A stretch of DNA of 64,000 nucleotides, taken from Cyanobacteria bacterium SIG31. GTDB lineage: Bacteria; Cyanobacteriota; Vampirovibrionia; Gastranaerophilales; Gastranaerophilaceae. Each line of letters starts with the position of its first letter. Within the stretch, counting starts at the first letter, position 1. The notes beneath the pieces are model-generated. The model worked only from the letters and a program-made list of their open reading frames with translations, ran no database searches and was not told the origin of the DNA. The stretch lies in assembly GCA_015152465.1 (NCBI GenBank), contig SUTX01000001.1, positions 62,001-126,000 of the forward strand, given 5' to 3'. This document shows positions 43,909-52,126 of the stretch, piece after piece. Both the position numbers and the translations under genes were made by a program.

Positions 43909-44517
43909 TTAGTTTTCTTTGACATTTCTAAAAAATTCATCAGCAATAAGCTGTGAATATCTTTTTTGTTCGCTTATTGATAAAACAAGTTTTTCTGAAC
44001 CGTCAGTTGTTGTTACACTTGCTACAATTCCTGCTAAATCAGAGAAAGGTAATTTATTTGCTTTTGCTTCAAACTTAGCATAAGGAACGGTTTGATTGTA
44101 TACATTCAATGTCCCTCTAGAAATAACATTTATTTCATGGAAAGAAACAGCTTGATATTTAAATTTGTCGGCTAATTCCTGAAGTTGTTTTTCAAGATTT
44201 TGGCTTTGAATGTCCTCTTTTGTTAAAAGTGGCTTCTTTTTGGAATCTATAATACACATTTTTTGTCCTGATGCTTTATGTTCTGCTAAAATAGCTCTGT
44301 AACCAAAAAGGTTTACAGTATTGTCTATTTGGAATTCTTCGTGTAAACCAGAGAAATTTCCGAATTTTTTAGCATTTTCTTCTGCTCTTTCTTGAACGAA
44401 ATTAACGATATGTGTTTTAGCCATTTCTACATATTTTTGGCCACCAATGGCATTAAAGCCTATAAAAGCTAAAACTAATAAAAATGCATTAAAAATTATT
44501 TTAATCATTCTAAACAT
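43909..44517 (-). CDS. Membrane-anchored protein of unknown function
   Basis: From ATG 44517 (SD AAGGTG six bases upstream) the product is 202 aa. One N-terminal helix (IKIIFNAFLLVLAFIGFNAI) is followed by a soluble domain of mixed alpha/beta character. First gene of the minus-strand operon ending at 41007, divergent from mutS with 39 bases between the start codons. No family recognised. Confidence 0.7.
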   Translation of the reverse strand: MFRMIKIIFNAFLLVLAFIGFNAIGGQKYVEMAKTHIVNFVQERAEENAKKFGNFSGLHEEFQIDNTVNLFGYRAILAEHKASGQKMCIIDSKKKPLLTKEDIQSQNLEKQLQELADKFKYQAVSFHEINVISRGTLNVYNQTVPYAKFEAKANKLPFSDLAGIVASVTTTDGSEKLVLSISEQKRYSQLIADEFFRNVKEN

Positions 44518-44520
44518 TGC

Positions 44521-44557
44521 TTGCACCTTATCTTTGTATTATGTACAATTATATCTA
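44521..44557 (+). promoter_or_regulatory. mutS promoter, leaderless
   Basis: TTGCAC (44521-44526), 17-base spacer, TACAAT (44544-44549), then seven bases to the A of the mutS ATG at 44557. No SD is present. Confidence 0.6.
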
Positions 44558-47124
44558 TGACAAAGCCTGAAATCAATCTAATTAATACTGCAGATGTTAA
44601 TATAAATGATGCAACGCCAGCGATGCAAAAATTTTTAGAGATAAAAAGAGAACATCCTGATGCTCTTTTAATGTATCGTATGGGCGATTTTTATGAAACT
44701 TTTTTTGAGGATGCTGTAAAACTTTCTGAAGTTTTAGAGGTTGCTTTAACTGGTAGAGAATGTGGAGTCTTGGGGCGTATTCCACTGGCGGGTATTCCTG
44801 CAAAAGCTCTTGATGGATATTTGGAAAAGCTTGTCTCAAAAGATATTAAAGTTGCGGTTTGCGAGCAGTTAGAGGACCCTAAGTTTGCCAAAGGTATTGT
44901 CAAAAGAGGTGTTGTAAGGATTATTACTGCAGGTACTCTAATAGAAAGTAATTTTTTAAATCAAAATACCAATAATTATACCTGTGCTATGTTTGAAGAA
45001 AGTGGTAAATGGGGTTTTGCTTATACTGATATTTCAACAGGTGAATTCAAAGCTTCGTTACTCAAATATGAAGATGTAATCACTGAGTTGGCAAGGCTTA
45101 AGCCCGCAGAGATAGTTGCTCCAGTAAAGAAACTTAAACTTGAACCATTCCAGATTGTGCCAGAAGAAGTTGTAGATTTGCCAGAAGAAATCACCAAATT
45201 TTATAATTGTTCTAAAGTTCCGGTTCGGGTTTTTGAAGATGATTTTGCCCAAAATAATCTAAAAGCTGTTTTTAAACTTTCTAATCTTGATTCAATGGGT
45301 TATAAAGATAATTCCTTAGCTTATAGGGCTGCGGCAGGACTTTTAGCTTATATTTTTGAAAACATGAAAGAGGGATTCCCTAAATTTGAAAAGATAGAGC
45401 TTTATGAACTTTCTGGCTATGTGGCATTAGATGTAAATACTAGAAAAAATCTGGAATTAGTAGAAACATTAAGAGATAAGAATGAAAAAGGCTCTTTGTT
45501 GTGGGCGATTAAAAGAACTGCTACAAATATGGGTGCAAGGCTTTTGAATTCTTGGATTTGTCAACCTTTAAAAGATAAAAAATTGATTGAACAACGTCAA
45601 GATTATGTAGAGAAGTTAACTATAAATAGCTTTGGACGAGATGACATTAAAGCTAATTTGAAGCAAGTTTCTGATATCCAAAGGCTTTCAACTAAAATGA
45701 GTAATGGCTCAGCTGTCCCTAAGGATTTTGTTAATTTAAAATATTCATTAAAAGCATTGCCAAATTTGGTAGAAGTATCAAAATCTGCAGATTTAAATTT
45801 GTTTGATGATTTTGAAGAACAGATACCGAGTTTAATAGAATATGCAGATTTAATTGATAGAACTCTTAATGATGCACAGCCAAATACAATCAAAGAGGGT
45901 GGTATCATCAAAGAGGGAGTTAATTCAACATTGGATTATCTACGGGATTTGATGACTAATGGAGAACAGTGGCTTAAAAATTTTGAAGAAAAAGAGCGTG
46001 AACGTACTGGAATTAATATTCTAAAAGTTAATTACAATAGAGTTTTCGGTTATTATATTGAGGTAACCAATTCTAATTTAGGTAAAGTGCCAGCCGATTA
46101 TATTCGTAAACAAACTCTTGCTAATGCTGAAAGATATATTACAGAAGAACTTAAGAAACATGAGGATGAGGTTCTTACTGCTAAGGTAAAAGCAGACGAT
46201 TTGGAATATAAGTTATTCTGTGATTTTAGAGATTATTCAAAAGAATTTGTGTCTTTAATTAGAGAAATTGCTCAAGTTATAGCAGAGTTAGATGTGTATA
46301 GTTCCTTTGCAACAATTGCTGTTGAGCAAAATTATGTGAAACCAGAAATAACAGAAGATTTTGAATTTACTGTTAAAAATGGTCGTCATCCTGTCTTAGA
46401 ACAAATTTTGCCAATGGGTGCATATGTTGCTAATGATTTAGAGCTGGATTGTGAGAATGCTGATAAAACGCAATTTATGATTTTAACAGGGCCAAATATG
46501 GCTGGTAAATCGACATATATGCGTCAGAATGCGTTAATAACAATACTTGCGCAAATAGGCTCTTTCGTTCCTGCCGATTATGCAAAAATAGGATTAGTTG
46601 ATAAAATATTTACACGAGTTGGAGCGAGTGATGACTTGACTCTAGGGCAGTCAACATTTATGGTCGAAATGACAGAAACGGCATATATACTTAATGGTGC
46701 GACTAAAAAGAGCTTGATTTTGATTGATGAAATTGGTCGTGGAACAAGTACATATGACGGAGTTGCGATTGCGTGGTCGGTAGCGGAATACATAGCATCT
46801 AAAATTAATGCAAGATGTATTTTTGCAACTCATTATCACGAATTAAATGTTATGACAAAAACTTTCCCTCAAATTAAGAATTATCGCATAACTGTTTCTG
46901 AAGAAAATGGTGAAATTGAATTTTTAAGAAAAATTGTGCAGGGTGGTGCTAGTAAGAGCTATGGTATACAAGTAGCAAAAATGGCAGGGTTGCCAACGAG
47001 TGTTATTAACCGCTCTGAAGAATTAATGAAAAAAATGCAGAAAGATTTTTCAAAAGATTTAGCTGGGCGTAAGAGAGCAATTAGTGCAGAGGAAGAAGTC
47101 GCCCCACAACTTAATTTGTTCTAG
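44557..47124 (+). CDS. mutS: DNA mismatch repair protein MutS
   Basis: The 855-aa protein (start ATG 44557; upstream codons are not family sequence) has the N-terminal mismatch-reading motif MGDFYETFFEDA (Phe-x-Glu), connector and lever regions, and the ABC-type ATPase: TGPNMAGKSTYMRQ (Walker A), LILIDEIGRGTSTYDG (Walker B) and FATHYHEL. Recognises replication errors and recruits MutL. It appears leaderless. The C-terminal ~50 residues are short and basic. Confidence 0.97.
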   Translation: MTKPEINLINTADVNINDATPAMQKFLEIKREHPDALLMYRMGDFYETFFEDAVKLSEVLEVALTGRECGVLGRIPLAGIPAKALDGYLEKLVSKDIKVAVCEQLEDPKFAKGIVKRGVVRIITAGTLIESNFLNQNTNNYTCAMFEESGKWGFAYTDISTGEFKASLLKYEDVITELARLKPAEIVAPVKKLKLEPFQIVPEEVVDLPEEITKFYNCSKVPVRVFEDDFAQNNLKAVFKLSNLDSMGYKDNSLAYRAAAGLLAYIFENMKEGFPKFEKIELYELSGYVALDVNTRKNLELVETLRDKNEKGSLLWAIKRTATNMGARLLNSWICQPLKDKKLIEQRQDYVEKLTINSFGRDDIKANLKQVSDIQRLSTKMSNGSAVPKDFVNLKYSLKALPNLVEVSKSADLNLFDDFEEQIPSLIEYADLIDRTLNDAQPNTIKEGGIIKEGVNSTLDYLRDLMTNGEQWLKNFEEKERERTGINILKVNYNRVFGYYIEVTNSNLGKVPADYIRKQTLANAERYITEELKKHEDEVLTAKVKADDLEYKLFCDFRDYSKEFVSLIREIAQVIAELDVYSSFATIAVEQNYVKPEITEDFEFTVKNGRHPVLEQILPMGAYVANDLELDCENADKTQFMILTGPNMAGKSTYMRQNALITILAQIGSFVPADYAKIGLVDKIFTRVGASDDLTLGQSTFMVEMTETAYILNGATKKSLILIDEIGRGTSTYDGVAIAWSVAEYIASKINARCIFATHYHELNVMTKTFPQIKNYRITVSEENGEIEFLRKIVQGGASKSYGIQVAKMAGLPTSVINRSEELMKKMQKDFSKDLAGRKRAISAEEEVAPQLNLF

Positions 47125-47249
47125 AACTTTACAAATATTTATTATTCATACTCTTCTACTCCAATTGCTGTAAATGAGAGGCTTTTAACTTCTAAAACCT
47201 GTCATAATGTGTTAAGATTTTTTTATGTAGATATGATTGAGAGGCTATT

Positions 47250-48956
47250 ATGGTACAGATTTCAAAGCGTTTGGTTGTAAAAAAAGAAATCCCTATGGAT
47301 AATTCTAAAGATTTAATAACTTCTTTAGATGTTGCTTTGGCAGAATATCATTGTAATCAAAAAAATTATGAAAAAGGCTTGCAATTATATCGTGAAATTC
47401 TTCCACAATTATCTGATAATGAGCGTAATATAGTTACGCATAAATATATAAATTTCTCTCTTCAATATGCACAGAGTATGGGGAAAGATAAAAAATGGGT
47501 TGAGGCAGTTGAAATTTATCGTGACATTATGAAGTATTCGGGATTTCCTATCAATGTTTATAAAAACATTGGCTTGTGTATGAAATCTTTAGGAAATGCA
47601 GATTTGGCTATAAAATTTCTTAAACGTTTTGAAGAAATATCCCCTGATAAAGAAGATGTTTATGTATATCTTGCTGATATTACTTATGCAGATATTAAAG
47701 ATAATTTGAAAGCTATTGAATACTATGAAAAAGCACTACTTAGTAATGCTAATAACTATTCAATATACAATATGCTTGGTCACTTGTATTCAACACATCA
47801 CCAAGATAGGTTCAAAGAAAAACAAATTGAATATCTGACAAAAGCTTATGAATTAGCTCCAAACAACAGAATTGTTGTTAAAAACTTGGCATATGTTTTG
47901 GGTAAATTTGATGAGGTTCAGAAAGCAGATGAATTTTATGCCAAACTGATGTATTTGAACCCAACTCACTCAGACTTGCACTCTTATGGTGCATATCTTG
48001 TGAAGCATGAAAGATTTGCAGAGGGTTTCAAATTCTTACAACATAGATTCCAAAAAGAGGATTTGAAAAACATATCATTCCCAAAATTGTTTAATAATAA
48101 GAAAAAACGTTGGAGCTTGAAAGTTGATATAACAGATAAACATCTTTTGGTCCATTTCGAGCAAGGTTTTGGTGATACGATAATGTTTGTTCGATTTATT
48201 GAAGAGCTAAAAAATAAATGTAGTAAAATATCTCTTGTTGTGCAAAATGGTCTTTTAAGCCTGTTTAAAGCTTCTAAATTGGGCGTTGATATATATACAG
48301 AGGATGAAATAGAAAAACTAAATTATGACTACTACATTCCAATGATGGATTTACCTATTTTGTGTGGAACAAGACCAGATACAATCCCAGGAGCAGAAGG
48401 TTATTTGAGTGTTACTAAAGCAAAAATTAATGCATATAAAAAGAAATATATTAATGACAATAATAAACTCAAAATTGGTATTGCATTTGAAGGTACTCTC
48501 GCATCAAAAGAAACAGATCGTGATATCCCACTAGAATTTTTATATCCGCTTATGCAAATGCCTGAGGTAGAGGTCTATAGTTTCCAAGTTGATGATTTGA
48601 CTCGACAAATGGATAGAGTTCCTGCTGAATGTAATTTAATAAGATTAGGTAAAACATTTAAAAATTGGGAAGATACTGCTTGTGCAATGAACTGCATGGA
48701 TTTAATGGTAACAACAGATAATGGGGTTATGAACTTGGCAGGAGCCTTAGGAATCAAAACTTTTGGGTTATTTAATACAATTACTGAATGGCGTTGGTTT
48801 AAAACAACAGGCAAAGATATTGCTTGGTATAAATCAATAAGACCATTCCAATGCCCAACATCAAAAGCTTGGGATATCCCTATGGAAGAAGTTGTTAAAG
48901 AAGTGCAAAAGCTTCAATGCAAAAAGATTGCTAAAAAAATCAAGGGTCAGGGGTAA
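47250..48956 (+). CDS. TPR protein with GT9-like glycosyltransferase domain
   Basis: The 568-aa protein has six or more TPR units (about 20-270, for example AIKFLKRFEEISPDKEDVYV) followed by a GT-B-like domain with HLLVHFEQGFGDTIMFVRFI (about 293-312), WEDTACAMNCMDLMVTTDNG and LAGALG. TPR-GT9 fusions with this HxEQGxGDxI motif occur in polysaccharide and protein glycosylation. Cytoplasmic (no signal peptide). Substrate unknown. SD GAGAGGC. Confidence 0.8.
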   Translation: MVQISKRLVVKKEIPMDNSKDLITSLDVALAEYHCNQKNYEKGLQLYREILPQLSDNERNIVTHKYINFSLQYAQSMGKDKKWVEAVEIYRDIMKYSGFPINVYKNIGLCMKSLGNADLAIKFLKRFEEISPDKEDVYVYLADITYADIKDNLKAIEYYEKALLSNANNYSIYNMLGHLYSTHHQDRFKEKQIEYLTKAYELAPNNRIVVKNLAYVLGKFDEVQKADEFYAKLMYLNPTHSDLHSYGAYLVKHERFAEGFKFLQHRFQKEDLKNISFPKLFNNKKKRWSLKVDITDKHLLVHFEQGFGDTIMFVRFIEELKNKCSKISLVVQNGLLSLFKASKLGVDIYTEDEIEKLNYDYYIPMMDLPILCGTRPDTIPGAEGYLSVTKAKINAYKKKYINDNNKLKIGIAFEGTLASKETDRDIPLEFLYPLMQMPEVEVYSFQVDDLTRQMDRVPAECNLIRLGKTFKNWEDTACAMNCMDLMVTTDNGVMNLAGALGIKTFGLFNTITEWRWFKTTGKDIAWYKSIRPFQCPTSKAWDIPMEEVVKEVQKLQCKKIAKKIKGQG

Positions 48957-49330
48957 AGGGGTAAAGACGAAAATACGCCAATTATCTATCTCTCTTGGGA
49001 GAGGATGTCACGGAGTGACAGAAGAGGGTACCTATTAGCAGCTTAATTATCTACTTGCGTAGCACAAAAAAAATGTTTGTCTTTTGACAAACATTAAATA
49101 AACACGAGGATATTAAGAGAGAGTATAAAAAGAATCTTTGTTATGACAGAGCTAAAATAAATTATTTAGCTTTTGTCTTTAGTTTTGTATTTATTGTATT
49201 CCCTTTGACTTACATTAATATAAAGTTTTTCGCTATAAAAAAATTGCCTCTTCTGAGGCAATTTTTTTTAATTTTGTTACACAACTTAAAACTGTATATA
49301 CGAAGTATTTATGGTGTGTTTAAATTGTAT
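48957..49330. other. Intergenic region with repeats and hairpins
   Basis: It holds a CTCTCTTGGGAGAGGATGTC repeat fragment (48991-49029), a AATGTTTGTC / GACAAACATT hairpin (49071-49095), an AGCTAAA..TTTAGCT hairpin (49149-49172) and an intrinsic terminator (AAAAAATTGCCTC / GAGGCAATTTTTT, 49239-49272) probably serving the minus-strand AAA+ gene. No coding frame is convincing. Confidence 0.45.
49239..49272. terminator. Bidirectional intrinsic terminator
   Basis: AAAAAATTGCCTC TTCT GAGGCAATTTTTT hairpin. Confidence 0.8.
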
Positions 49331-50689
49331 TTATTGTAATTTTAATAATAATTCATTTATAACATCAGCAGTAATATTAAATGGTTTTTCTGGTGTTGCG
49401 GAACTAAATCTATCATCAATTACAATTCTTTCCATCAAATCATTAACTTCATTACTGATTTCACGACCACCTTTCTTATCAGCATGTCTTCTAACCAAGG
49501 CATCATAACCGTTCTCTGTCATATTTACTTTGCCTTCCATTTTGTATTTTTTCATAAATTTATTAGCTTTAAATTTAGCAATATCTCTTTTAATTTTATC
49601 AGTGTAAGGTTTAATTCTTACTACTTTTGATAATCTTGATTTCATAGGTTCAGTTAATTTTTCGTAATTATTTGATGTTGTAATAATTATTGAATCTAAA
49701 ACATCAATATCGACACCGAGAAAATCATCTGCAATAAAATGTCTATTATCCATTAATGAGAGTAATGCATCTTCGGCTTTACCATTATGTTCAGATGTCC
49801 CTGCTTTTTCTATTTCATCAAAAGTATAAACAATTCTTCTGGTTTTGTGTTCAATTTGTGCATCTGCAATTTCACCCCAAGAAGAACCTGAATATACTGG
49901 TTCAGAACCTTTAATAGGAGCTTTACCTGTCATACCAGCCATTGATATTTCTTTGTGAGGCATATCACAAGCTTTAGCAACAGCATTTGCTAAAGTTGTT
50001 TTTGCTGTACCAGCTGGGCCATCTAGAGCTAAAACAAAAGGTGTATCAATTGGTATATTATTTTCAATACAATGGTTTCTAAATTTTAAGTGATTTATAA
50101 TTTTTTCTTTTGCTTCATCCATACCAATTACTTCTTCGTCCAAAATCCTTTTTGCACGTTCGATATCTATTTTTTTTGGAGGAGTATTGTCTAAATGAGC
50201 CAAAGTGTCTAAAGCATTAATTTTTTTAACTGATACTCCGAATTCTTTACTAGCTTCTTCAGCCATAGCCCTTTTGATTTTTTCGTCTGGACATTCATTG
50301 ATCATTTGTATAATGCTTTTACCACCCTTTTTGCCTGCATTCATTGCTTCTTCTGTGGCTTTTTGAACTTTACTGGAGAGATGGTCTTTGTATAAAGCTT
50401 TACCGAAATAAATTGCCATCAATGCAGTTGCTGCAACAGACAACCCTGTGATTAAATTCTTGTTACGTTTTTCTTTGTTTGCTTGTTTTTGTTGTGCTTC
50501 CATTGCACGAATCATTTGATCTTGCGGATTCAAAATCGCAGGACGTGTTCTTACAGGCTGGTTACCTCTAACAAACCTATCGTTATTATCGTTCTTAAAG
50601 CTTATTCTTTGAGCATATTTTGGAACGTTATCTACGATAACGGGTTCGTTCTTTAAGTTATAATTTCCTACACTTTGGATATTGGTCAT
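49331..50689 (-). CDS. Membrane-anchored Lon-like AAA+ ATPase without protease domain
   Basis: The 452-aa protein has a disordered N-terminus with ISFKN (about 29-33), a membrane helix (LITGLSVAATALMAIYFG, about 79-96), a linker, and a single AAA+ module: IERAKRILDEEVIGMDEAKE (Lon-like), Walker A GPAGTAKTT (224-232), Walker B VYTFDEIEKA (287-296), sensor ITTSNN (336-341), MKSRLSK arginine finger and a GGREI sensor 2 (~408). The Ser-Lys protease domain and the LON N-domain of Lon are absent. Likely a membrane-tethered remodelling ATPase; substrate unknown. Confidence 0.85.
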   Translation of the reverse strand: MTNIQSVGNYNLKNEPVIVDNVPKYAQRISFKNDNNDRFVRGNQPVRTRPAILNPQDQMIRAMEAQQKQANKEKRNKNLITGLSVAATALMAIYFGKALYKDHLSSKVQKATEEAMNAGKKGGKSIIQMINECPDEKIKRAMAEEASKEFGVSVKKINALDTLAHLDNTPPKKIDIERAKRILDEEVIGMDEAKEKIINHLKFRNHCIENNIPIDTPFVLALDGPAGTAKTTLANAVAKACDMPHKEISMAGMTGKAPIKGSEPVYSGSSWGEIADAQIEHKTRRIVYTFDEIEKAGTSEHNGKAEDALLSLMDNRHFIADDFLGVDIDVLDSIIITTSNNYEKLTEPMKSRLSKVVRIKPYTDKIKRDIAKFKANKFMKKYKMEGKVNMTENGYDALVRRHADKKGGREISNEVNDLMERIVIDDRFSSATPEKPFNITADVINELLLKLQ

Positions 50690-50794
50690 AACGACTCCTT
50701 ACACATGGATATACACACTTCTATCATGTTAAAAACAATTTCTTAGCGGAAATTGCCTTTTTGTAAAGAATTGTAAAACTTTCCTTTAAAAAGC

Positions 50795-50821
50795 TAAAGT
50801 TTTTCTAAAAGTTGCCGATAA
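50795..50821 (+). promoter_or_regulatory. Sigma-28 promoter (perfect consensus)
   Basis: TAAAGTTT (50795-50802), 11 bases, GCCGATAA (50814-50821): all 16 consensus positions. Upstream of the gene starting at 50912, with a repeat inserted in the leader. Confidence 0.85.
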
Positions 50822-50837
50822 CAATACTAAGAACTCC

Positions 50838-50882
50838 AAGTGGGTGGACACCCCAACCCTCCCCTAATATGGGAGGGGGGAG
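50838..50882. repeat. GC-rich palindromic repeat inside a 5' leader
   Basis: GTGGGTGGACACCCC and CCTCCCC..GGGGAGGG arms; it lies between the sigma-28 promoter and the start codon and would fold in the mRNA leader. Confidence 0.5.
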
Positions 50883-50911
50883 AACAAAAAGGAACTATAA
50901 AGGAAAGATAT

Positions 50912-51907
50912 ATGGGATTAGCGGCATCACAAGCTAGATTTTTATGTCTGACGGCTCGCAAAGCGGACGTCGAGCTTGGCATTTCTCTCCGTTCTATGGA
51001 TAAAATGTCTCTCACCCGTGAAATGTCTGAACTTTCTAGTGAATATTATAGTAAATTACAAGCTAAAACTATCTCTTATTATCATAATGGTAAATATAAT
51101 AAGATGAATTATAACTATTTAATGGGATATGGATCAAACTACACTGCCATTTGGAATCAAGATAAGCAAGCATTGAAAGATAATAACTCAATGATTTTGA
51201 CAGATTACAATGGACGAGTTGTAATGTCAGATGCTTATTCAAGAGCTATAACTTCTGTGTTAGGACCTGGTGCGATGGATACTAATGGTAGAGGGGGGAC
51301 GTTCTCTACTACAGAAATTCCAAAAATTTTAGCAGCTCTTTGTCCTGGATTTACGCCAGAAACATTCCAACAAGTTATTGATGAGCAAGGGCTTACTAGT
51401 GCATACGATGCTCATAATGTAAACACATTAACAGGTGAAGATACTGGAGAAAATGTTGTAATAGATAATTCTTCAACTACAACAGAGAAAGTGAAAGCTT
51501 TAATAGATTTTTATTATCCAATATTCTCTGCGGCTGCAGCTAACGGTTGGACAAGTGAATACAATAAAGACATGGCAACTAATGAGGATTATGTATCAGA
51601 TGCTCTTGTAACAGGTTCGTTCCAACTTGCAACAGTAAATGAGGTGGGTGAATATGATGAGGGTAACTCCCTTACATACTTTATTACTGCAGGCTTGGTT
51701 GAATCAAGATCTGACTCTGATGTTAGAGAAGAAATTACAGCTTGGTATAATGCTGAAAAAGAAATAATTTCTTCTAAAGAAACATATTTAGATTTACAAA
51801 TTGATGAACTATCAACAGAGCTAGAAGCTATTAATACAGAATTACAAGCAATTCAATCCTTGATTGATGATGCTGTAAGTTCAGTCTTTGATTGGGGTTC
51901 AGGCTAA
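50912..51907 (+). CDS. Orphan 331-aa protein (MGLAASQARF family) under sigma-28 control
   Basis: ATG 50912 (SD AAAGGA) is chosen over an upstream in-frame start, which would include the repeat. The product starts MGLAASQARFLCLTARKADV, a pattern seen in recurring hypothetical proteins of this lineage (from memory, not checked), continues as a long helical N-terminus, an asparagine/serine/threonine-rich centre, and ends with a coiled coil (ETYLDLQIDELSTELEAINT, about 288-307). No signal peptide or membrane helix. The helix-variable-helix layout recalls secreted flagellar-axial proteins, but this is speculative. Confidence 0.75.
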   Translation: MGLAASQARFLCLTARKADVELGISLRSMDKMSLTREMSELSSEYYSKLQAKTISYYHNGKYNKMNYNYLMGYGSNYTAIWNQDKQALKDNNSMILTDYNGRVVMSDAYSRAITSVLGPGAMDTNGRGGTFSTTEIPKILAALCPGFTPETFQQVIDEQGLTSAYDAHNVNTLTGEDTGENVVIDNSSTTTEKVKALIDFYYPIFSAAAANGWTSEYNKDMATNEDYVSDALVTGSFQLATVNEVGEYDEGNSLTYFITAGLVESRSDSDVREEITAWYNAEKEIISSKETYLDLQIDELSTELEAINTELQAIQSLIDDAVSSVFDWGSG

Positions 51908-51987
51908 CAAATAAAATAACAAAAAACTTAAAATGATAATAATGAACTAATTTTAGTTCAAAACCTTTATATTCCTTTTCTTTATTT

Positions 51988-52028
51988 TAAAAGGCTTATT
52001 TCGTGATGAAATAAGCCCTTTCTATTTT
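51988..52028. terminator. Intrinsic terminator
   Basis: GGCTTATTTC / GAAATAAGCC stem followed by CTTTCTATTTT. Confidence 0.7.
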
Positions 52029-52030
52029 GT

Positions 52031-52116
52031 TGTCATTCCGTGCTTGACACGGAATCTCATATGCTTGGTTTTAAGTCTAGTTACTTATGCGATACCGGCT
52101 CAAGGCCGGTATGACG
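52031..52116. repeat. Dispersed GTCA...TGACG composite palindrome, copy 2
   Basis: Starts TGTCATTCCGTGCTTGACAC and ends GCCGGTATGACG, with CCGGCTCAAGGCCGG as the second hairpin. Same architecture as 8921-8991. Confidence 0.65.
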
Positions 52117-52126
52117 TAATTTCTTG

